Shown: positions 56,225-64,000 of the stretch, in pieces | How positions within the stretch are numbered: position 1 is the first letter of the stretch | Layout of the letters: each line of letters starts with the position of its first letter | NCBI RefSeq assembly: GCF_026745355.1 | Contig: NC_079207.1 | Coordinates: 14,154,313-14,218,312 of the forward strand | Direction: 5' to 3' | Length of the DNA: 64,000 bases | Source: Beta vulgaris subsp. vulgaris | Taxonomy: Eukaryota; Streptophyta; Magnoliopsida; Caryophyllales; Amaranthaceae | Notes under the pieces: generated by a model | The model's database searches: none | The model's input: the letters and a program-made list of their open reading frames with translations, nothing else | Told to the model about the DNA's origin: nothing | Translations under genes and position numbers: made by a program

Positions 56225-56933
56225 CTGGAACAATGTTTCTGTTGGTACAAACATTAAAAAAAAAAAAAAACCTTCAATCACCAAAACTTCAAAAAAAAAA
56301 TACCAATCTTGATATCATTCTATGCTACTTTAATGTGTTCAAATGCAAATCTACTGAATACCCTGAAGTAATTAAGCTTGAAATGTTTCCCACTGACAAA
56401 TTAAAAATGCATTGCTCTAATGATTCAATCAAAAACATCACCACCCATAAAGTTTTAGAGTGTCACTAAATGAGATTGAAAGACAGTATTCTAGTATCAT
56501 CCTAAGACATCAACACGTTTGACAAGACAATTACTTGAAAATTTTGAGAGAGAGCATCAGAAAACAACATGATATCGGATCAACTCCAGAAACATAATAT
56601 TTCATCAATACAAACATAGAAATTAGATCTCACAAACCCACTCCAGAAAAGAAAATAAGACACTATCCAAAAAGATCACACATTTTTCCCCATACAACAA
56701 ACTAAATTAAGTAATATGTTAATCTAGAAATTGTCAATTAGTACTATACACTTATACAGTAACAAGTAAAACTGATCAAACCCAGAAATAATCAATATAT
56801 ATAAACCCAACCCAACTAATAATATGGATACAACATAGTTATTAAGAACAAAAACCCAGATGCAAAATAATGTAAGAAGAATAAAGATGAAAAGAGATCT
56901 AACTAGAAGTAAAAGATGAATTCAAAAACTAAC
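56225..56933 (-). other. Predicted 5' UTR intron of the acidic membrane protein gene
   Basis: On the reverse strand ATTAAG-GTTAGT at 56934/56933 is a good donor. A T-run followed by TTGTTCCAG ending at 56225 is a good acceptor, 61 bp before the start codon. The interval is A/T-rich with no open frame of note. Inferred, not proven. Confidence 0.5.
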
Positions 56934-57237
56934 CTTAATGACAAAGAAAGGCAATGCTAAACCAGTGAAAAAAATAAGAAAGACAAACTTTTTTTCACTC
57001 AGTGAGTTTGTGATGTTTGATTCAAACCCAAAAAAAAAAAGGAAATGGAAGATTATAATTTGAAGAAGAAAGTAATTTATGGTAGAGAAACGGGAATGTA
57101 ATGAAAGGATTTAAAAGAGGAGGAAATGTCGGTGAGTTAGGCTCTCATTCTCTGAAAAGGAAGTTCAAATGACACTCAGATGTGGATCTTGAACTACTAC
57201 CCCCAATAACAGGAACACTCAAACTTTTATACAAGTA

Positions 57238-57245
57238 TTTATAAG
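57238..57245 (-). promoter_or_regulatory. TATA box for the acidic membrane protein gene
   Basis: The reverse strand reads TATAAATA, with a second TATAAAAG about 13 bp further on (57232-57225). It lies about 300 bp upstream of the predicted leader donor, so transcription would start near 57210. Confidence 0.5.
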
Positions 57246-57413
57246 AAGGGAAGACCTCCTTTTCTTACTTCAACTGTAAATCACTCGCTTGCTTTCACAT
57301 GAAAACCACTTTTCACCTCTCTTCCTTCTTTTTCCAACCCGAGGGCTCCAAGTTGGGTTTTTTTTTGGAAGGGTGTATTTTGTGGGGGGTTTTGTGTGTT
57401 ATATTACTTATAT

Positions 57414-57649
57414 TGTTATGAGAAATAGGAAGAGAGAAGCTATAAATATATCAGATAGTGTATTGTATTCGTATTGATGTAAAACTGATTTCTTACACCG
57501 GTATTTATAAGCAAAAATTCTACTGTTTATAATTACAGATTGAACATTTTCCGCGAGGAAAGAAAACTTTTCCTAACATGCATTAAATGCATGTCAGGAC
57601 ATTCATCACACTTAAACAGTGGAATTTGTCATTCCACTGTTTCTCAACA
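57414..57649 (-). repeat. 3' LTR of the reverse-strand Copia element, 236 bp
   Basis: Reverse-strand ends are TGTTGAGAA...CATAACA. A polypurine tract (AAGGGGGAG, 57650-57658) precedes the LTR. TTATAAATAC at 57501-57510 is the probable TATA box. The other LTR is not in the window, so the borders rest on these signals. Confidence 0.75.
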
Positions 57650-57735
57650 CTCCCCCTTGAATGTCTATTGATAACTCATAATAGACGTTGTCTCATTAAG
57701 AACCTTGTTAAGAAAAACCATGTGGGAAAAATCCA

Positions 57736-58735
57736 NNNNNNNNNNNNNNNNNNNNNNNNNNNNNNNNNNNNNNNNNNNNNNNNNNNNNNNNNNNNNNNNN
57801 NNNNNNNNNNNNNNNNNNNNNNNNNNNNNNNNNNNNNNNNNNNNNNNNNNNNNNNNNNNNNNNNNNNNNNNNNNNNNNNNNNNNNNNNNNNNNNNNNNNN
57901 NNNNNNNNNNNNNNNNNNNNNNNNNNNNNNNNNNNNNNNNNNNNNNNNNNNNNNNNNNNNNNNNNNNNNNNNNNNNNNNNNNNNNNNNNNNNNNNNNNNN
58001 NNNNNNNNNNNNNNNNNNNNNNNNNNNNNNNNNNNNNNNNNNNNNNNNNNNNNNNNNNNNNNNNNNNNNNNNNNNNNNNNNNNNNNNNNNNNNNNNNNNN
58101 NNNNNNNNNNNNNNNNNNNNNNNNNNNNNNNNNNNNNNNNNNNNNNNNNNNNNNNNNNNNNNNNNNNNNNNNNNNNNNNNNNNNNNNNNNNNNNNNNNNN
58201 NNNNNNNNNNNNNNNNNNNNNNNNNNNNNNNNNNNNNNNNNNNNNNNNNNNNNNNNNNNNNNNNNNNNNNNNNNNNNNNNNNNNNNNNNNNNNNNNNNNN
58301 NNNNNNNNNNNNNNNNNNNNNNNNNNNNNNNNNNNNNNNNNNNNNNNNNNNNNNNNNNNNNNNNNNNNNNNNNNNNNNNNNNNNNNNNNNNNNNNNNNNN
58401 NNNNNNNNNNNNNNNNNNNNNNNNNNNNNNNNNNNNNNNNNNNNNNNNNNNNNNNNNNNNNNNNNNNNNNNNNNNNNNNNNNNNNNNNNNNNNNNNNNNN
58501 NNNNNNNNNNNNNNNNNNNNNNNNNNNNNNNNNNNNNNNNNNNNNNNNNNNNNNNNNNNNNNNNNNNNNNNNNNNNNNNNNNNNNNNNNNNNNNNNNNNN
58601 NNNNNNNNNNNNNNNNNNNNNNNNNNNNNNNNNNNNNNNNNNNNNNNNNNNNNNNNNNNNNNNNNNNNNNNNNNNNNNNNNNNNNNNNNNNNNNNNNNNN
58701 NNNNNNNNNNNNNNNNNNNNNNNNNNNNNNNNNNN
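57736..58735. other. Assembly gap, exactly 1000 N
   Basis: All bases are N; the round number suggests a gap of unknown size. The four reading frames spanning it are artefacts. Both borders carry similar CTCATTAA.AACCTTGT..GGAAAAACC words. Confidence 0.99.
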
Positions 58736-58920
58736 TAACTAGGGAAAGAGTACAACTATTATGTATCCTTATATGCTTAAAATTAACTGCCTCATTAAAA
58801 ACCTTGTCCGGAAAAACCCGACGGGATAAAAACCTGATCAAAGGGAAAAAGAGTGCAGCGCATATAATACTCCCCCTGAATTAGCATACATCAGAAGATG
58901 ACGCATTCCAATTTTTCGGA

Positions 58921-60492
58921 CTAATTCTTCAAATTTCTTCGCCGGAAGGGATTTGGTGAATAAATCTGCAAGATTCTCACATGATTGGATTTGTGGATGT
59001 TGATCGTCCCTTCCTTTTGGAGGTCATGAGTGAAGAAGAGCTTTGGTGATAAATGTTTAGTTCTGTCTCCTTTGATGTACCCTTCGCTTACTTGGGTGAT
59101 GCATGCAGTATTGTCTTCGTAGATGATAGTTGGATTTGTTGTTATTGTTTCCATCCCGCATTCTTCTTGGATATTCTTGATCATTGACCTTAGCCATACA
59201 CATTCCCTTCCAGCTTCATAAAGAGCAATTAATTTGCATGATTTGATGATGTGGCCGTCAAAGTCTGCTTCGTGGATTTCCAAGATATTGCAGTACCTCC
59301 ATAAGTGAATAATATCCGGATTGAGACTTAGCCTTTTGTGGGTCTGAAGGTAGCCAGCATCTGCATATCCAATGAGTGACGCATTGGTCTTGACTGATAG
59401 AATAATCGAGATCTTGTGTTCCTCGAAGATAACGTAATAAGTGTCTGACTCCATTCCAATGTCTCTTGGTTGGTGCATTTGTATCTAGCTAACAAGTTTA
59501 CTGAAAAAGCTATGTCAGGTCGAGTATTGTTAGCCAAGTACATTAAGCACCAATTGCACTTAGATATGGTACTTCAGGCCAAGAATCTTCGTTTCTTCTC
59601 GTGGTCTGAATGAATCATCTTTCTCATTCAGGGAACGCACTACCATTGGAGAACTTATTGGGTGGGCTTTGTCCATGAAAAAACGTTTCAGATTTTTTCT
59701 GTATAGTTTGATTGATGGACAAAAATCCCATTTCTTAGATGTTCCATTTGCAGGCCAAGGAAAATTTTTGTCTTCCCGAGATCTTTCATCTCAAATTCTT
59801 TCATCAAGTATTTTGCAGTCGCTTCAAGTTCTCTAGGAGTTCCGATAATGTTCAAATCATCGACATATACAGCAATGATCGCGAATCCTGATTTAGATCG
59901 CTTAATGAAAACACAGGGACTGATTTGATTATTTTTGAATCCTTCTTTCAATAGGTATTCACTAAGACGATTATACCACATTCTTCCAATTTTTAACCCA
60001 TAGAGTGATTTTCTCAATTTTATTGAAACATCTCTTTGGGCATGCAATTTTCTGGTAGTTTTAGTCCTTAGGAACTTTCATATAAATATCTGTGTCAAGT
60101 GAGCCATACAAATATGCGGTCACTACATCCATCAATCTCATTTGCAATCCTTTCGAAACTGATAAACTTACCAGAAATCTTAGTGTAGTTGCATCGACTA
60201 CTGGAGAATATGTCTCATCATAATCAATCCCTGGCATTTGCGAGAAGCCTTGGGCTACTAATCTTGCCTTATATCTAGTAACCTCATTTTTCTCATTTCG
60301 TTTTCTCACGAATACCCATTTGTACCCAACTGGTTTTACACCTTTTGGTATTTGGGTTATTTGCCCGAATACTTCACGTTTTTCAAGTGATCTCAATTCT
60401 GCTTGAATTGCCTCTTTCCATTTTGGCCAATCTTTTCTACGGCGACATTCATCAACTGTATTTGGCTCTACATCATTTTCATCGTATGTCAT
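58921..60492 (-). pseudogene. Copia reverse transcriptase and RNase H, frame breaks
   Basis: The reverse frame from 60492 opens RT (WKEAIQAELRSLEKREVFG, then VTRYKARLVAQGFSQ and MDVVTAYLYGSLD). After a stop near 60061 it continues at 60047 with LRKSLYGLK and AVYVDDLNIIG, the catalytic YVDD. RNase H (59543-58921) shows YLANNTRPDIAF, GYADAGY, EDNTACI and a frame-shifted end. The usual Leu-Lys-Gln-x after LYGLK reads IGRMWYNRL. Breaks at about 60055, 59690-59545, 59400 and 59000 make it non-functional as read. Confidence 0.87.
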
Positions 60493-60632
60493 TTCAACCG
60501 CTACCAGTAAGCAAAAATTTCATTCAAGACAACATCTTTTCGATTCCATTCTCTTTGTAGAAACATAATTAATTGAAGTTTCATTGTTGTCTATGCTTTC
60601 ATGTTCCTTTTCTTCTGGAACACTTGTCTTTT

Positions 60633-61867
60633 TTATTTTTTTGTTTTCATCATGCTCTGTTGGAGATTTATATTAATTTCGTTCGTTGTTCTCCCTTGCC
60701 TTTTCATTTTTCTCGGTTTTAAATCTTTAGAACCGGGTGGTCTGCCACGTTTTCGACGTGCTATTGACTCATTTTCAATTGCCTTATTGTCATTAGGAAT
60801 TTCAATCCGTTCCGGAGCATTCGCAGCAGGTACATGTGACTTTGTCACTTTCTTAGAATCTGTGAATGCATCTGGCAATTGGTTTGCAATACTTTGCAGA
60901 TGAACAATTTTCTTGACTTCTTGTTCACATGAATTTGTTCTCGGGTCCAGAAACGACATTTGCGATGCGTTCCATGTAATTTCCGATTTTATATTTTGTG
61001 GGTCCACTTTCTCTCCCCCTAAGGATGGGAATACCGACTCATTAAAATGACAGTCGGCAAATCGAGCCGTAAATAGATCACCAGTTGTTGGCTCTAAATA
61101 TTTGATAATTGATGGAGATTCAAATCCAACATATATTCCCATCCTTCTTTGTGGACCCATTTTAGTACGTTGGGGCGGAGCAATAGGTACATGTACACGC
61201 ACCCAAAAATTCTCAAATGTGAGATATTCGGTTCTCGACCAGATACTAATTGTAATGGTGAGAATTTGTGATAGGCTGTCGGCCTTAATCTTATCAATGT
61301 TGCCGCATGTAATATAGCATGACCCCAAGTAGTAGATGGCAATTTTGACCTCATTATTAATGGTCTTGCAATTAATTGTAGTCTTTTGATTAATGATTCA
61401 GCAAGACCATTTTGTGTATGTACATGAGGTACAGGGTGCTCAACAATAATCCCAATAGACATGCAATAGTCATTAAATGTTTGGGATGTAAATTCCCCAG
61501 CATTGTCTAATCTTATTTTCTTTATTGTATGATCTGGGAATTGAGTTCTTAATCGAATTATTTGAGCCAAAAGTTTTGCAAATGCAACATTTCTGCTTGA
61601 CAGAAGGCTCACATGTGACCATCGAGTAGAGGCATCAATTAATACCATGAAATAACGAAATGGTCCACATGCAGGATGAATAGGCCCACAAATATCTCCT
61701 TGAATTCTTTCTAAAAACATTGGAGATTCAGTGGCAATCTTATTTATAGATGGTCTGATTATCAATTTGCCAAGTGAGCATGCAGAGCATGTTAATTCAT
61801 TTGACCGAGGAATTTTGACATTCTTTATAGAGTGTCCATTTGAGTTTTCAATGATTCTATGCATCAT
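60633..61867 (-). pseudogene. Copia integrase and AT-hook-like linker
   Basis: The reverse frame 61867-61094 carries the zinc-binding CSACSLGK and the catalytic core: VLIDASTRWSHV, IRLDNAGEF and the Glu of NGLAESLIKRL, then MRSKLPSTTWGHAILHAA. It continues in an overlapping frame (61328-60633) with GPQRRMGIYVGFESPSIIKYL and an acidic/basic linker holding ARRKRGRPPGSKD (about 60735-60775), an AT-hook-like Arg-Gly-Arg-Pro core. One frame shift near 61100-61320 splits the two. Confidence 0.87.
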
Positions 61868-61967
61868 TCCTGTGCCGGGATGGCCTAATCGGTCATGCCA
61901 TAGAGTAAATGTTTTCTATTATCTAACTTCTGGTTAGATATCATATTAATTTCAATCGGACGTATAT

Positions 61968-63560
61968 CTATGCGATATAGTCCCGAGGAAATTGCTGGCA
62001 ATTTTTCATAGATGTATTTCTTGCCGTATTCTCTGCCGTTAGGCATATGAATTCCTCTTTGTTCACTGTCATTGTTTCCAAATGGTAACCATTCTGACGT
62101 ACATCTTTGAAACTTATGAGGTTCCTTCGAGATTTACTCGAATATAATGCGTCATTAATTATCAATTTTGTCCCATTTGGAAATATAATGCAAGCTTTTC
62201 CAGAGCCTTCAATTAGCTTGGCTGTCCCAGAAATTGTACTAACATTTGCTTGGAATATTGTAAGTTTTGAAAAATACTCTTTATTTTTCAATATGGTGTG
62301 TGTTGTCCCACTGTCCAGGAGACATTGTTCTTTGTTCCAACTTCTGATGAATTCATATCTTCATAAATAATAAATACGATGATTAGTATAAGAAAAATAC
62401 TATTTTTATTAATAATAAGGAACAAATACATGAAAGTGGATATTGAAGCAGTTAAATAAACTAAGCACATTAATGATTGTGATCTAAACAAATTATTTTC
62501 TACTTCAGCATCATCCATAAAAAAATCTGAAACATCAAGGCTGGGCATGGATGTAGTGGCTTCATTAACAAAGTTTGCTTCAGCATTTTTTCCTTTGTTT
62601 TTTTATTGAAGCTTGATATAGATCTACCAAATGTTTGGCAGTACGACATGTGCGGCCCCAGTGCCCAGTCATGCCACATCTATGGCAAGTATCATTTCCT
62701 TTATAGGACGTCTGCCTCTGATTTCCAGATGATTGTCCCCAATTTTTATCAGAATGTTTAAAATTATTATTTCTTGGGGAAAATCGGCCTCTTCCACGTC
62801 CACAGCCCTCGGCCACGGTAATTACCACGTCCTCTCCCACGACCGTTGTAATTACCGCGTCCACCACTATGTATAGCATTTGCTTCTGGTGGATTAGAGC
62901 TTTCTATTGCATTTATCTCATGAGTGGCTGAAGACCCCGTAGGTCTAAGATTATGATTTTTCAGCAAAAGATCATTATTTTGTTCAGCCACAAGTAGTAC
63001 TGAGATTAGCTCAGAGTACTTTTTGAAAGCTCTGAACCTGTATTGTTCTGCCAATATGATATTAGAGGCGTGGAAAGTGGAGAGCTTTTGTTTATCATTT
63101 GCTCTTCTGTGATGGGATGATCACAATATCTTAACAATGATACAATTCTAAACAATGTTGAATTGTAATCACTGACCGTTTTAAAATCCTGGAACCTCAG
63201 ATTGGTCCAGTCATAATGTGCCTTTGGGAGAAGCACATTTTTGTGATGCCCATATCTTTCATTTAGGCTATCCCATAGTTCTTTTGGATCATCCACAAGT
63301 AGATATTCATTTTTAAACTTTCATGTAAATGATGTCTTAGGAGGACTAAGGCTTTTGCCTTTTCTTGTACAGTCGCAATTTTAACTGATGCGGCTGTTGT
63401 AGTTGCATCCCCTTGTTGGGTTGTCACATCTTTAATTGTATGTTCCAGTCCTTGGGCCTTTAAATTCATTTGGGCGTCCACCGTCCATTCTAAAAACTTT
63501 TGCCCAGATAGATATAATATGTTAAATTGTCTTTTCACTAGACTCCCATTCTTTTGACTA
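61968..63560 (-). pseudogene. Copia gag and protease, frame breaks
   Basis: Reverse strand. Gag begins near 63560 (FNILYLSGQKFLEWTVDAQ at about 63530-63475) and continues through WDSLNERYGHH and a Gly/Arg-rich GRGRGNYRGRG stretch (about 62860-62800). One zinc knuckle CHRCGMTGHWGRTC (about 62690-62650, CCHC) follows. The protease Asp-Ser-Gly motif lies at about 62320-62310 in a frame different from both neighbours; LIINDALYSSKSRRNLIS (about 62160-62110) is its second half. The start of gag is not clear, as no good ATG is visible. The 5' leader runs from 63560 to the window end. Confidence 0.82.
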
Positions 63561-64000
63561 CAAATGGTAAATATTTGAAATTAGTAATGATGATAAATCA
63601 CATATATATTTATCTCCCCTGATTTATATCATTATTATTATAGATAAATAATACAAACAAAAAAAAACTAAAATAGCATACAATATTAATGAAGCAAAAA
63701 AAAAAAGTACCATAAATAGAAACAAAATACAACAAGTGAAGGAAAAAAAAACTTCTTTAAATGCACTTAAAGACATAAAAAAAATTGATATTCATGTGCA
63801 TTTTTAGTCATTTTTTCGGGTGAAAATAATACACCAATTCATCTAACTAAAGGGTGTAAAAGCATCAGTATCCAACTTAACCCACCTTCTAGGAAGTGTT
63901 GAAAAGTTAGACCCTTCATGTGCTACCCTAAAGTACCAACCAAACAACAAATCTGCCAAATTACAACCAGACTATCTATACAGATGCCTTTTCAGGTCAT

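Larger units (their letters stand above)
57414..64000 (-). mobile_element. Ty1/Copia element, reverse strand, interrupted by an assembly gap and by the window end
   Basis: From high to low coordinates, the reverse strand has gag, protease, integrase, a linker, RT, RNase H, a non-coding 3' region and an LTR. The order and motifs are Ty1/Copia. The 5' LTR lies beyond 64000. The gap of 1000 Ns falls in the non-coding part between RNase H and the 3' LTR, so it is likely but not proven that both sides belong to the same element. Confidence 0.85.

Noticed and set aside
55232..56312. Long Ser/Phe/Leu-rich plus-strand ORFs
   Set aside because: Antisense of the Glu/Lys-rich coding sequence; this codon composition leaves the other strand open.
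57587..58841. Four ORFs of about 345-383 codons
   Set aside because: They consist of N-derived X residues across the assembly gap.

Overview
The window is nuclear DNA of a flowering plant, most likely a eudicot. The evidence is introns with GT/AG borders, plant-type LTR retrotransposons, L1-type LINEs with a C-terminal RNase H, hAT/CACTA/Helitron elements, and two recognisable plant genes. Caryophyllales is a guess, based on the RRM-bearing LINE type first described in beet and on GTCTCACGTTA-type palindromes; I cannot prove it here. A run of exactly 1000 Ns (57736-58735) marks it as a draft assembly.

Layout. 1-8803 is a Ty3/Gypsy chromovirus (Tekay/Del type) whose left LTR is cut by the window edge. 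8804-11107 is AT-rich spacer with a 219-bp ATT/AAT palindrome and a 437-bp hAT-type element flanked by an 8-bp target duplication. 11108-20720 is a nest of reverse-strand retroelement debris: a LINE fragment, a Ty1/Copia fragment, and a second LINE fragment split by a 2522-bp solo LTR with a perfect GGCGC duplication. 20721-23635 holds short inverted-repeat elements. 23636-30960 is an inverted-repeat element whose internal tandem repeats were invaded by a nearly full-length 6.4-kb LINE with an RRM domain in ORF1. 31744-35177 carries a hAT-type element, a Helitron (32555-33921) and an inverted-repeat element with a four-unit tandem repeat.

Genes. Three ordinary host genes are supported: a two-exon plant O-methyltransferase (35491-37562, +), a four-exon nuclear gene for mitochondrial cytochrome c oxidase subunit 6a (49212-52110, +), and a reverse-strand gene for an acidic, Glu/Lys- and Gln-rich single-pass membrane protein of unknown function (53984-56164, -). 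Between them lie an almost complete Ty1/Copia element (38348-44310) inserted in an older inverted-repeat element, a hAT element (45291-46312), one end of a CACTA element (46966 onward) and a tRNA-derived SINE (48670-48867) 344 bp upstream of the COX6A start codon. The right end (57414-64000) is a reverse-strand Ty1/Copia element interrupted by the assembly gap and running off the window.

How it fits together. Most of the sequence is transposon. The three host genes are independent and show no operon-like or pathway clustering. Nested insertions give a relative chronology, and several elements keep exact target duplications or near-identical LTRs, so part of the activity is recent. Many frame breaks in otherwise good retroelement ORFs lie at homopolymers and may partly be assembly errors. 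I found no convincing undescribed functional system. The best leads are the palindrome-bearing LTR, the LINE-in-inverted-repeat composite, the TCGCGA-rich Copia LTR, and the polyQ/E membrane protein.
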